A model generated the notes under the pieces. The model worked only from the letters and a program-made list of their open reading frames with translations. It was not told the origin of the DNA and did no database searches. From UBA668 sp038234785 (GTDB taxonomy: Bacteria; Actinomycetota; Acidimicrobiia; Acidimicrobiales; Ilumatobacteraceae), in the NCBI GenBank assembly GCA_038234785.1, contig JBBQTC010000001.1, forward strand, positions 62,001 through 126,000: a stretch of 64,000 nucleotides of DNA, in the 5' to 3' direction. This document shows, one piece after another, positions 24,779 to 33,500 of the stretch; positions within the stretch are counted from its first letter, which is position 1, and each line of letters opens with the position of its first letter. Made by a program: the position numbers and the translations under genes.

Positions 24779-27430
24779 ATGAGCATCCTGACCGACCGCA
24801 AGGTGTCCGCCCGCCGGGTGAAGGCCATCGTCTTCGTACCGATGGACGATGCACTGCGCAACCACCTCGTCACGCTCGCCTATGTCGACATGGGCAAGGA
24901 GATGGGCGAGTTGCTCGGCGTCGACGACGCCAACTGGACGAGCCTCGCGGTCTGGCCGTCGTTCACGGTCGGCGAGACGATCCGTGCAACAGACGATCCT
25001 CTGGGACTGAAGCGGCTGATGGGCGCGGCCTCCAGCGATCCACTCGGTCTGGCCCGGACGGAGGCGACCGGGCGGATGATGCGCGGCGGTCGCGTGCTGA
25101 ACCGCAGCCTGGCCGCCGGCAACCGCGGCGTCTTCTTCGAGATCGGCCTCTGCTGGGCCGACTTCCTGTCGACGTTCGCCGGCAAGCAGTTCACCGACGA
25201 CGAGTTGCTCGTGGAGTTCCAGAAGTTCCGCGAGCGGGTCGACCGTGTGCCGCTCCCGCCCGGCAAGTTGTGGCCCGACGGCAACCGCGAGCAGTTGAAG
25301 AAAGGGTTCGCCGCCTACCTGGAGGCGATGGCGTCGGACGACCCGAAGCGGCGCGCCGAATACATCCTGCTCGGCAACATCTGCATGGGCGACCACGAGC
25401 AACGACGGCTGCAGGGATGGCTCGACCTGTCGCTGCTGAACCCGGTGCGAGCCGTCACCAAGCCGATCCGGCGCGTCGCCCCCGACGAGATGATCGGCTT
25501 CATCGAGAGCGGCTGGTCCCTGGCAATGACCCGCAAGGTCTTCGTCGTGAAGATGCACAACGAAACGATTCGAGTCGGCCGACCCGTGCCGCCGATCAGT
25601 GGGTTCGACCAGTACCCGGCCCCGCTCGACACGCTCGACGACCCCGAGGTCAGCGCCGAGTTCGACCGGGTCGTCGACGGCGGTGGCGGGGCCAAGGACG
25701 GCGCACGTCACTGGAACGACATCGACGACCGGATGAGCTTCATCGCGTCGCTGTTCCGGGCCCGCCAGCGCGCCGGTCTCGTCGGAGTCAGCCCGTACAC
25801 GCCCGAGCAGGAGACCCAGATCTGGGCGGCCGCCGCGGCCATCGATGCACTCGACGACAAGTACGAGTTCGAAGGACCGTTGCTGTTCCCGAAGGCCGAG
25901 ACGGCGCCGTGGCCTCCGGAAGTCATCCGCGATCTGATCGAACGGCTCGACGCAGGCCGACAGCAGTGCGATCCACCCATCGACGACAGGGTCGAGCAGT
26001 TCTATCGCACCTCTGGCATTCCACGGGCCGACCGTCACTTCACCGACGTGATGATGGAGATCGCCAACCCGAACGCGCCCCAGGACGGTCCGATCCACGA
26101 GTTCCTCAACGAGGAGCCCGTGCTGCCGGCGTGGGCCGACCTCGACAGGATCAAGAACGCGCAGGCGTTCTTCGCGACGTTCCGACCCTCGGTGCACGCG
26201 TCGCTGTTCTTCGGTTCGATGTTCCTCGGCTACGCGGCCGCGAACGGAGTGCAGGTGCTCGCGCTGGTGAGCGACCTCACCAACTCGCCGGAACGACGCA
26301 TCTGGGAGTCGACCCGCTTCGTCGAGGACGTCTGCACCACCCCCTTCTGGGAGCGCGGCACTGCGGGCTGGAAGTCGTTGCGGGGCGTCCGCACGTTCCA
26401 CGCCTCGATGCGCTCCACGATCGAATCCGGCAGTCAGCACATCAAGTCCGTCGCCGAGTACGAGACCGACCGCGTGTGGGACCCGTCGTGGGGACGACCG
26501 ATCAACCAGGAGGACATGTTCGGCTACTGCCTCACGATGGCGGTGCCGACCATCGAGAACCTCGACCGCATGGGCACTGCGATCGAGCCGCAACAGGCGC
26601 TCGACTGGCTCCACCTCTGGAACGTGCTCGGCGTCCTGATGGGTGTCGAGGAATCATTCCCCACCAGCCCGGTGGACCCCACTCGCGACCTCTCCCTCGA
26701 CGAGGCGCGCTACGCCCTCGACATCATCCTGTCGCGCAACGTCGGACCCACGCCGCAGGGCCGTCAGTTGACGGCGAGTCTGCTCGACCAGATGGGATGG
26801 TTCCCCGGGCCGATGCGGTGGGTGGCGAGGTCGTTCATCCGGTCGTCGATCGGTGACCAGAACGCCGACATGCTCGGCGTTCCCAAGCCCGGCCTGCTCG
26901 AGCCCGCGCTGGCCGGGACGCAGAACCTGTTCCGGACACTGCGCCAGAACGATCGCTACGCCCAACAGTCGCGGCATCTCACCGAGTGGCTCGGTCGCGA
27001 GTTCCTGAAGTGGTGGGCAAAGCAGTACAAGGACACGCCTCCCTACCGTCAGGGCGGCGTCGCCGCGGTGGCCGAGCGCGCTCCCGATCCCGCCACCCGC
27101 CTCCCCCGCGAGGTGTCGATCACGATCGACTCGCTCGGCGATCTCCCCCCGGAGGTGACCGCGGCCATCGCCGCGGTCAACGACGTCGACCTCGTCGCGG
27201 CTCCCCAGAGCAGTGACGACGAGTACGAGAGCCTCGGCATCCAGACGCTCATGCAGGGAACGGCGATCGCCGGGCCTGCCGTCGGTGCGCTCGTCACCGC
27301 AGTGCGCGCCGCGACCAAGGACGTGCCGACGGTCCGTCAGGTGACGCTGGTCATCGACGGTCGCCGCGTGGCGCTGAGCTCGCTGACCGACGCCGAGGTC
27401 GAAGCGCTGCTGCCCGAACTGTCGGCCTGA
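24779..27430 (+). CDS. DUF2236/MpaB-like oxygenase-domain protein with EACC1-like C-terminus
   Basis: An 883-residue protein. The N-terminal ~400 residues are of unknown, mostly helical type, with a conserved-looking AAGNRGVFFEIGLCWADFL near 112-130. Residues ~415-700 resemble the DUF2236/MpaB-Lcp (rubber-oxygenase-like haem) fold: GVRTFHASMRSTI with His541, then GRPINQEDMFGYCLTMAVPT and WLHLWNVLGVLMGV with His612. Residues ~775-883 (VSITIDSLGDLPPEV ... GPAVGALVTAVRAA ... VTLVIDGRRVALSSLTDAEV) look like the effector-associated constant component EACC1 of NTP-regulated conflict systems; this assignment is my inference. It is probably co-transcribed with the trypsin gene. The start ATG at 24779 has only a weak ribosome binding site. 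Confidence 0.72.
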   Translation: MSILTDRKVSARRVKAIVFVPMDDALRNHLVTLAYVDMGKEMGELLGVDDANWTSLAVWPSFTVGETIRATDDPLGLKRLMGAASSDPLGLARTEATGRMMRGGRVLNRSLAAGNRGVFFEIGLCWADFLSTFAGKQFTDDELLVEFQKFRERVDRVPLPPGKLWPDGNREQLKKGFAAYLEAMASDDPKRRAEYILLGNICMGDHEQRRLQGWLDLSLLNPVRAVTKPIRRVAPDEMIGFIESGWSLAMTRKVFVVKMHNETIRVGRPVPPISGFDQYPAPLDTLDDPEVSAEFDRVVDGGGGAKDGARHWNDIDDRMSFIASLFRARQRAGLVGVSPYTPEQETQIWAAAAAIDALDDKYEFEGPLLFPKAETAPWPPEVIRDLIERLDAGRQQCDPPIDDRVEQFYRTSGIPRADRHFTDVMMEIANPNAPQDGPIHEFLNEEPVLPAWADLDRIKNAQAFFATFRPSVHASLFFGSMFLGYAAANGVQVLALVSDLTNSPERRIWESTRFVEDVCTTPFWERGTAGWKSLRGVRTFHASMRSTIESGSQHIKSVAEYETDRVWDPSWGRPINQEDMFGYCLTMAVPTIENLDRMGTAIEPQQALDWLHLWNVLGVLMGVEESFPTSPVDPTRDLSLDEARYALDIILSRNVGPTPQGRQLTASLLDQMGWFPGPMRWVARSFIRSSIGDQNADMLGVPKPGLLEPALAGTQNLFRTLRQNDRYAQQSRHLTEWLGREFLKWWAKQYKDTPPYRQGGVAAVAERAPDPATRLPREVSITIDSLGDLPPEVTAAIAAVNDVDLVAAPQSSDDEYESLGIQTLMQGTAIAGPAVGALVTAVRAATKDVPTVRQVTLVIDGRRVALSSLTDAEVEALLPELSA

Positions 27431-27440
27431 CCGAGGGTGA

Positions 27441-30143
27441 TCACTGCGCCATCGCGGCGTGGAGCCGCTCGCGGGCGAATCGCACCGCCTCGGGCTGGTC
27501 GAACGTGACCGCAAGCGCGCCCCAGCGTTGCATCTGCACGGGACCGACCTTCTCCTCGATCGTGCTCATCACCATCGCAAGATCCGCCTGATCCTCGGGC
27601 AGTTGTGGCTGCCGAAGTTGTGCGGCGCCCGCTGCCCTTTCGAGAACGACCGCGGCACGTTCGTCGCCACGTTCACCCAGACAGAGCGCGGCCTGCTCGA
27701 TGGTCGACCAGAGGTGTGAGCGATGGCCGGCACGTTCCCAGGTGTCGAGCAGTTCCTCGGCCATCGTGATCGCATCGACCACGGCCCCGCGACGGCGGCG
27801 CAGGGACACCAGCCGCGAGGCGCACATCGCCGCGATCCAGTGGTTGTCGACCGAGCGGGCACGCTCGAGGGCATCGTCGAGCAGTGCCTCGGCCAGCTCA
27901 CGGTCGACGAGCTCGGTTGCGACACCCCGACTGAACATCGCCCACGCGATCGTGGAAGGGTTGCCCGACCGACGTGCGATCTCGAGCGCTCTGCCCGACA
28001 GCTCCAGCGCCGGGGTGGTCCGGCCTCCGAAGCTCTGCCCGAGGGATCGCAGGACATCGGCGTTCGCCTGCCAGTAGGCGGAATCCGAGGCACGCGAGAG
28101 CTCGAGGACCTCACCCATCCAGCGGCGCATGTCGATCGGGGCGCCCCCGTACTCCGCGGAGTTCATGATGGCCAGGCGAACGGGCAACGTCGATGGCACA
28201 TCCAACTCCTGCTCGGCACGCAGCGACGCCTCGGCGTACATGGCGGTCTTCTGGGGGCTCTCGCGAACCCAGCCCCCGAGAGCCACCACTCCGAGGACGA
28301 GCGGGAGCAGCGGGTGATCCGCCGGTGCCGCCGATGCTGCGTGTTCCCCCCAGTCGAAGATCTCCGAGCGCATCCGCATGAACGCGAAGTCCCAGAGAGC
28401 GGCCACGATGCGCAGCGCGCCGTCTGCGTTGCCGTCGGAGATCGCGCGGTGCTGAGCCGCTCGAAGGTTCTCGAAATCGAGCTGCAACTGGACCACGAAC
28501 CGCGCCTCGTCCGAGCCTCGGAGGCGATCGGCGGCGACCTCGGCGACGCTGACGTAGTGGCTCGTGAACGCGGCTCGCAGGGCGGCCCGGTCGTCGTCGG
28601 AAAGATGCGACTCGGCGTACAGCCGCACCGGTTCGAGCAAACGGAAGCGGGTGCGATCCATCCGGGTCTCGGACACCATCAGCGAACGGTCGACGAGCCC
28701 CCGCAGCGTGGACAGCACGTCAGCGGTGTCGGCGAACGGAGCGGCCACCGCGGCGAACGCGTCACGGTCGAAGGACCCGGCGAACACCGAACTGCGAAGG
28801 AACGCGTCGCGCAGCGCCGGGTCGAGACGGTCGAACGTCAGATCCAGCGCCCCATGGACGGAGCGATGGCGCCCGCCGCTGCGGCCGGTTCCGGGAAGGT
28901 CCCCGACGCGCACCGCGTCGACGATGTCGAGCAGTCCCAACGAGGCTGCGTTCGATGCGGCGATCTCGATGGCGAGCGGAACGCCGGCGACGGCGTCGCA
29001 GACCTCGCGGACGAGCGCGACGGTGCGGGCGTCGTCGGCGAGGTGCGCCCCGACGGCGCGGGCACGATCGATGAACAGGGCAACCCCGTCCTCGGCCACG
29101 CCCGCTGTGTCGAACGGCTGCAGCCGGGTGACGTACTCGCCGGCCACAGAGAGCGGCTCCCGGCTCGTCGCCAGCATCCGGCACCGGGGGGCGTGGTGCG
29201 AAACAGCCAAGGCGAGTTCCCCGACCGCCTGGGGCTCGTCCTCACAGTTGTCAAGCACCAGCAGCAGTTCCTTGTCGTGGAGCCACTCGACGACGCTCTC
29301 CTCGGCGCTGCGCAGCGTGCGACGTTCGACTCCGAGCGCCTTGCCGAGCGCCGCCCCGACCTGGGACGCAGTCACTCCGGCCAGCTCGCACATCGCCACC
29401 CCGTCGGCGAACCGTTCGGCGACCCGACCGGCCACTTCCACGGCGAGACGAGTCTTGCCGACGCCGGCAACACCCGCCAGCGTGACGAGTCGATGGGCCT
29501 TCAGTTCGTCGTCGATCTGCTCGATCTCCTGAGCGCGCCCCACGAACGTGGTGAGCGACTTGGGGATGGCCGGAATCGGACGGGCGGTGTCACGCAGGCT
29601 CTCGAACCGTTCCGGGAGTCCCTCGGCGATGACCGAATAGACCCTGATCGGCTCGGAGATGTCGCGGAGACGATGCATGCCCAGATCGAGGAACTCGGCC
29701 TGCTCCCGCGCGCCGTGCTGGGCGTCCGCCTGGGCCGGTCCGGACACGACCAGTTGACCGCCGTGCGCCAGCGAGTGCAGCCGCGACGCCACATTGAGGG
29801 CCCATCCCTGATAGTCGCCGGGGCGCTCCACCACCGTGCCGGTGTGCACGCCCATGCGGACCCTGAGGACATCGGGACCGTTCCAGGTCGTGGCGTGGAT
29901 GGCTCGCTGCGCCATGATCCCCGCGTCGACCGCGGGCCCGGCTGCGTTGAACACAGCGACAACGCCGTCGCCCGTGTTGGCGATGATCCGGCCGCCTTCC
30001 GCGGCAACGATCTCGACGAGCAGTGCGTTGTGTCGATCGATGGTGTCCAGCATCGAGTCGGGGTACTGGTCCCACAGCCTGCTGCTGCCCTCGATGTCGG
30101 TGAAGAGAAACGACCGACGGACGGTGGACGGCGAATCGGACAT
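27441..30143 (-). CDS. Class III adenylate/guanylate cyclase - STAND ATPase fusion
   Basis: A 900-residue signalling protein. Residues ~1-175 form a class III cyclase: FTDIEGSS with the first metal Asp, IANTGDGVVAVF with the second, and ALNVASRL with the transition-state Asn and Arg. Residues ~195-500 are an NB-ARC/AfsR-type ATPase: TTFVGRAQEIEQI, Walker A LAGVAGVGKTRLA, Walker B LLLVLDNCE, sensor LATSREPL, and GVPLAIEIAA. The remainder is TPR-like helical repeat to the C-terminus with no DNA-binding domain. The lysine often found before the GDG motif is replaced by Asn. It converges on the DUF2236 gene (10 bases apart) and may or may not belong to that module. Confidence 0.88.
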   Translation of the reverse strand: MSDSPSTVRRSFLFTDIEGSSRLWDQYPDSMLDTIDRHNALLVEIVAAEGGRIIANTGDGVVAVFNAAGPAVDAGIMAQRAIHATTWNGPDVLRVRMGVHTGTVVERPGDYQGWALNVASRLHSLAHGGQLVVSGPAQADAQHGAREQAEFLDLGMHRLRDISEPIRVYSVIAEGLPERFESLRDTARPIPAIPKSLTTFVGRAQEIEQIDDELKAHRLVTLAGVAGVGKTRLAVEVAGRVAERFADGVAMCELAGVTASQVGAALGKALGVERRTLRSAEESVVEWLHDKELLLVLDNCEDEPQAVGELALAVSHHAPRCRMLATSREPLSVAGEYVTRLQPFDTAGVAEDGVALFIDRARAVGAHLADDARTVALVREVCDAVAGVPLAIEIAASNAASLGLLDIVDAVRVGDLPGTGRSGGRHRSVHGALDLTFDRLDPALRDAFLRSSVFAGSFDRDAFAAVAAPFADTADVLSTLRGLVDRSLMVSETRMDRTRFRLLEPVRLYAESHLSDDDRAALRAAFTSHYVSVAEVAADRLRGSDEARFVVQLQLDFENLRAAQHRAISDGNADGALRIVAALWDFAFMRMRSEIFDWGEHAASAAPADHPLLPLVLGVVALGGWVRESPQKTAMYAEASLRAEQELDVPSTLPVRLAIMNSAEYGGAPIDMRRWMGEVLELSRASDSAYWQANADVLRSLGQSFGGRTTPALELSGRALEIARRSGNPSTIAWAMFSRGVATELVDRELAEALLDDALERARSVDNHWIAAMCASRLVSLRRRRGAVVDAITMAEELLDTWERAGHRSHLWSTIEQAALCLGERGDERAAVVLERAAGAAQLRQPQLPEDQADLAMVMSTIEEKVGPVQMQRWGALAVTFDQPEAVRFARERLHAAMAQ

Positions 30144-30270
30144 CGCTGGTCACAGTAGTTGAGCGGGCGCCGAACGATCGACGGCGGCAAGCACTTCCTC
30201 GACCGACGTTCGCACACCTTGGGACCTTTTGCCCTGTTCGGGGGACGCCACTCACGGTGGGATGTGATGC

Positions 30271-30831
30271 ATGAAGCTGCTGCTCATCGAGTCCACACCC
30301 GGCAACGCCACCGCGATCGAGTCCGATCTTCTCGCCGATGGCCACGAAGTGCTCACCTGCACCGACGAACACGGGGGGCCGTGCCGCGGCGTCGGACACC
30401 ATCGCGACTGTCCGATGGAACAGCACATCGACATGGCCATCGTGGCCCGTGATCCCCAGGGCGAGCGCTCGCTGGCCGAGATGGGCTCGGTGTGCGCGAC
30501 GCTCCACCGCGTTCCCCTGGTCGAGGTGGATCCGACGGACGTCGTCGACGACCGCCCCCGCGTTGCCGCCCCCACCGCGTGCCCCCCCCGGCGGGTGGAG
30601 GCGGGCTATGCCACGGCGATCCGCCAAGAACTGGGCCACATCGCGGCGATCGTCGACGTGCGCCGGGACACCAACGCGATCCACGTGACCGTGCAGGTAC
30701 CTGCCGGCGAGGCCACCGGGGCGAAGATCTCCGCGGTGGCCGATCGCGCTCGCCATGCGGTGCGCGAGCACGACCCGTTCGTCAACGGGATCGACGTCGC
30801 CGTGGTGACGTACCCCGATCCCGTCGACTGA
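30271..30831 (+). CDS. Receiver-like N-terminus protein, function unknown
   Basis: A 186-residue protein. The first ~30 residues (MKLLLIESTPGNATAIESDLLADGHEVLTC) resemble strand 1 and helix 1 of a response-regulator receiver, but the phospho-acceptor region is replaced by a cysteine-containing loop GGPCRGVGHHRDCPMEQHIDMAIVAR. The second half (IRQELGHIAAIVDVRRDTNAIHVTVQVP ... ISAVADRARHAVREHDPFVNGIDVAVVTY) looks like a ferredoxin-like or ACT-sized alpha/beta module. No kinase gene is nearby. It diverges from the cyclase-STAND gene over 127 bases, which hold the promoters for both but nothing else I can identify. Confidence 0.65.
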   Translation: MKLLLIESTPGNATAIESDLLADGHEVLTCTDEHGGPCRGVGHHRDCPMEQHIDMAIVARDPQGERSLAEMGSVCATLHRVPLVEVDPTDVVDDRPRVAAPTACPPRRVEAGYATAIRQELGHIAAIVDVRRDTNAIHVTVQVPAGEATGAKISAVADRARHAVREHDPFVNGIDVAVVTYPDPVD

Positions 30832-30849
30832 CGCTCCGGCGAGAGAGGC

Positions 30850-31704
30850 TCAGGAGAACCGGGCGAGGCCCTGGTCGATGACGACACGGTCACCGACCGA
30901 TGTCGTGAACACGGCCTCGCCCTCACCCGTTCGCCACATGCGCACGGTGAGGGCATCGCCGGGAAGGACGGGCGACGAGAAGCGCCCCTCCACGTGCTGG
31001 AAGCGCGTCACGTCGTTGCCGCAGAGCTCGGCCAGCAGTGCACGGCCGGTGAAGCCGTAGCTGCACAGTCCGTGCAGGATCGGCCGATCGAACCCACCGA
31101 GCGCGGCGAACGCCGGATCGGTGTGGAGCGGGTTCCGGTCCCCGGAGAGGCGATACACGAACGCCTGGTCCGGGCTGGTCTGCAGGGTGACCTCGTGGTC
31201 GGCGGCGCGGTCGGCCGGCGGTTCGTTCTGGGGACCGGACGGACCACGATCGCCGCCCCAGCCGCCTTCACCACGGATGAACACCGACGAGCGGGTGTTC
31301 CACAGCGGCTCACCGGACGCCAGCTTCACCTCGTTCTCCATGACCACGACGGCGGCCTTGCCCTTGTCGTACATCGCGACGACCCTGTCCTGCGTCGTGG
31401 CTTGGGCCTCGACCGGGATGGGACGGTGCAGGGTGATCGCCTGCGACCCGTGGACCAGCAGCGCGAAGTTGAACGAGCCGATCTTGCTCATCGCACTCGC
31501 GCCCGGTGACGCCGTGCCGGAGCCGGCGACCACGGCGAACGTGGGGAACACGGCTTGCGGCGTGTTCTGGGTGTTCTCGGTGGTGAAGGGCAGGTCTGCC
31601 TGACCGGCGCCGATGCCCACCGCGTACAGGAGTGCATCCTTCGACGTCCACGAGATCGTCCGGACGTCGCCGGTGTTGCCGACTGCTGATGGGTCCAGGG
31701 CCAT
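30850..31704 (-). CDS. MaoC-like (R)-specific enoyl-CoA hydratase
   Basis: A 284-residue double-hotdog hydratase of the eukaryotic hydratase-2/MFE-2 type. The catalytic motif is in YRLSGDRNPLHTDPAFAALGGFDRPILHG, with Asp and His in the usual hydratase-2 spacing. It hydrates trans-2-enoyl-CoA to (R)-3-hydroxyacyl-CoA. The ATG at 31704 is one base past the stop of the SDR gene, so the two are transcribed and translated together. Together they rebuild the dehydrogenase and hydratase parts of peroxisomal multifunctional enzyme 2 as separate proteins. Confidence 0.88.
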   Translation of the reverse strand: MALDPSAVGNTGDVRTISWTSKDALLYAVGIGAGQADLPFTTENTQNTPQAVFPTFAVVAGSGTASPGASAMSKIGSFNFALLVHGSQAITLHRPIPVEAQATTQDRVVAMYDKGKAAVVVMENEVKLASGEPLWNTRSSVFIRGEGGWGGDRGPSGPQNEPPADRAADHEVTLQTSPDQAFVYRLSGDRNPLHTDPAFAALGGFDRPILHGLCSYGFTGRALLAELCGNDVTRFQHVEGRFSSPVLPGDALTVRMWRTGEGEAVFTTSVGDRVVIDQGLARFS

Positions 31705-31705
31705 C

Positions 31706-32626
31706 TCAGGCTCCCTTCTGGGGCCAGCCGCCAGGCTCGCCGTTCATGCCGCTGTTGGGGCGGGCCTTGGACAACAACTCCGCCACGATCGGGCCGAGCT
31801 TGGTGGGGTCGTCCTCGGGTGCGTGGCGAGGGCCTCGAACCCAGCCCTCGGCGATGGCCAGGGACTGGCCGCTTGCCTCGAAGACCCGTCCCGTGACGCC
31901 CGCGGACTCCTCGGAGGCCAGCCAGGTGACGATCGGAGCGATCCAGCGCGGCGAGCGAGCTTCGCGCTCCTCGTCTGTCTCCGGTGCCGGGCCGAGGCCT
32001 TCGGTCATCCGGGTCAGCGCGACCGGTGCGACGGCATTGACGGTGGCGCCGTATCGGCTCAGCTCGAGTGCAGCGATCTGGGTGAAGGCGGCGATGCCGG
32101 CCTTCGCTGCGCCGTAGTTGGTCTGGCCCGGGTTGCCATAGATGCCACTGACAGAGGTGGTGTTGATGATGCGACCCGACACCGGCTTGCCGGCCTTGCT
32201 CTGCTCGCGCCAGTAGGCAGCGGCCCAGCGGCTCGGGCCGAACGTGCCCTTGAGGTGTACGGCGATGACCGCGTCCCACTCCTCCTCCGTCATGTTGACC
32301 AGCACGCGATCGCGCAGGATGCCCGCATTGTTGACCACGACGTGCAGATCACCGAACGTCTCGATCGCCGTGTTGATGAGGCGCTGGGCACCTTCCCACG
32401 AGGCGACGTTGTCGCCGTTGGCGACGGCCTCGCCACCCATGCCCTTGATCTCCTGCACGACTTGTTCGGCCGGCGACAGATCGCCGCCGGAGCCGTCGAC
32501 GTTGCCGCCGAGGTCGTTGACGACGACCTTCGCTCCAGCCGACGCCAGGCTCAACGCGTGCTCGCGACCGATGCCGCGGCCTGCGCCCGTCACGATGGCC
32601 ACGCGGCCCTCACACAGCTTGCTCAT
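31706..32626 (-). CDS. SDR family (3R)-hydroxyacyl-CoA dehydrogenase-like
   Basis: A 306-residue short-chain dehydrogenase of the MFE-2/HSD17B4 type. It has cofactor motif VTGAGRGIGREHAL, the longer-than-usual VVVNDLGGNVDGSG segment typical of this subgroup, NNAGILRD, and the catalytic Ser/Tyr/Lys (TSVSGIYGNPGQTNYGAAKAG). It probably oxidises (3R)-hydroxyacyl-CoA with NAD+ in beta-oxidation of fatty acids or steroid side chains. I choose the ATG at 32626 because GGAG precedes it; a GTG at 32632 is in frame. Confidence 0.87.
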   Translation of the reverse strand: MSKLCEGRVAIVTGAGRGIGREHALSLASAGAKVVVNDLGGNVDGSGGDLSPAEQVVQEIKGMGGEAVANGDNVASWEGAQRLINTAIETFGDLHVVVNNAGILRDRVLVNMTEEEWDAVIAVHLKGTFGPSRWAAAYWREQSKAGKPVSGRIINTTSVSGIYGNPGQTNYGAAKAGIAAFTQIAALELSRYGATVNAVAPVALTRMTEGLGPAPETDEEREARSPRWIAPIVTWLASEESAGVTGRVFEASGQSLAIAEGWVRGPRHAPEDDPTKLGPIVAELLSKARPNSGMNGEPGGWPQKGA

Positions 32627-32685
32627 CTGCACTCCTCACCACCAGTTCGTGGGATCGACGATCCCCCAGTGGCCCGCATCATAAG

Positions 32686-33489
32686 GTGGACGACGTGTGT
32701 GACTCCCAGCCGACGAGACGCGAACTCCTGATCGGCGCCGCGCTGGCGACTCCAGCGCTCGCCCTCGCCACCGCACTCGGGACCGGAGTCGGCCGCAGTG
32801 CCGCAGCCACCGCTCCTGCAGCGCCACCGATCGAGGTGATGCCGGGATTGTCGATCTATCCGCGCGCCGCGTGGGGCAGCAGCCTTCCGCCCAAGGGCCC
32901 GATCGTTCGCGAGGATCCGCGCTTCTTGCTCGTCCACCACACCGCTTCGACCAACGCCTACACCGACCCGATCTCGGTCATCCGCACCACCTACTACTGG
33001 CACACCAGCAACGACCCCACGAAGGGGTGGCCCGACGTGGCCTACGAGTTCTTCGTGGGCAAGGACGGCGACGTGTGGGAGGGCCGCGCCGGCGCCCTGG
33101 CCGGACCGGTGGTGGCCAGCGCCACCGGCGGCAACCAGGGGTGGGCCCAGCTCGTCTGTCTGCTCGGCGACTTCACCAGCGTCCAACCCACGGCCGCGGC
33201 CCGAGCGTCGCTGATCAAGGTGCTGGCGTGGCTCGCCGACCGCTATCGGATCGACACCGCGCCGGGTGCCACCACCTCGTTCTTCTCGCGAGGATCGCAG
33301 AAGTGGCCCGCCGGTGCGGTCGTCACCACCACGACGATCGCCCCCCATCGCGACATGTCGTACACGGGGTGTCCCGGCGACGCATTCGCCCCACTCGTGG
33401 CCGGACTGCAGGCGCCGGTACAGGCCCAGCGCGACGCATGGTCGGGCATCATCAAGCCGGCCGTGCGCCTGGGTCCGTCCGCCCCGTAG
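32686..33489 (+). CDS. Tat-exported N-acetylmuramoyl-L-alanine amidase (PGRP type)
   Basis: A 267-residue exported peptidoglycan amidase. The N-terminus has a twin-arginine motif (TRRELLIGAALATPALALA) followed by an alanine-rich cleavage region. The PGRP/amidase-2 domain starts near IYPRAAWGSSLPP; zinc ligands fit the first His of LLVHHTAS, His in IAPHRDMSYTGCPGD and the Cys of the same motif; the WPDVAYEFFVGKDGDVWEGR strand is typical. It cleaves the bond between MurNAc and L-Ala. The GTG at 32686 is the longest start; the GTG at 32695 is also possible. Divergent from the SDR gene. Confidence 0.85.
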   Translation: MDDVCDSQPTRRELLIGAALATPALALATALGTGVGRSAAATAPAAPPIEVMPGLSIYPRAAWGSSLPPKGPIVREDPRFLLVHHTASTNAYTDPISVIRTTYYWHTSNDPTKGWPDVAYEFFVGKDGDVWEGRAGALAGPVVASATGGNQGWAQLVCLLGDFTSVQPTAAARASLIKVLAWLADRYRIDTAPGATTSFFSRGSQKWPAGAVVTTTTIAPHRDMSYTGCPGDAFAPLVAGLQAPVQAQRDAWSGIIKPAVRLGPSAP

Positions 33490-33500
33490 CCTTTGGAGCC

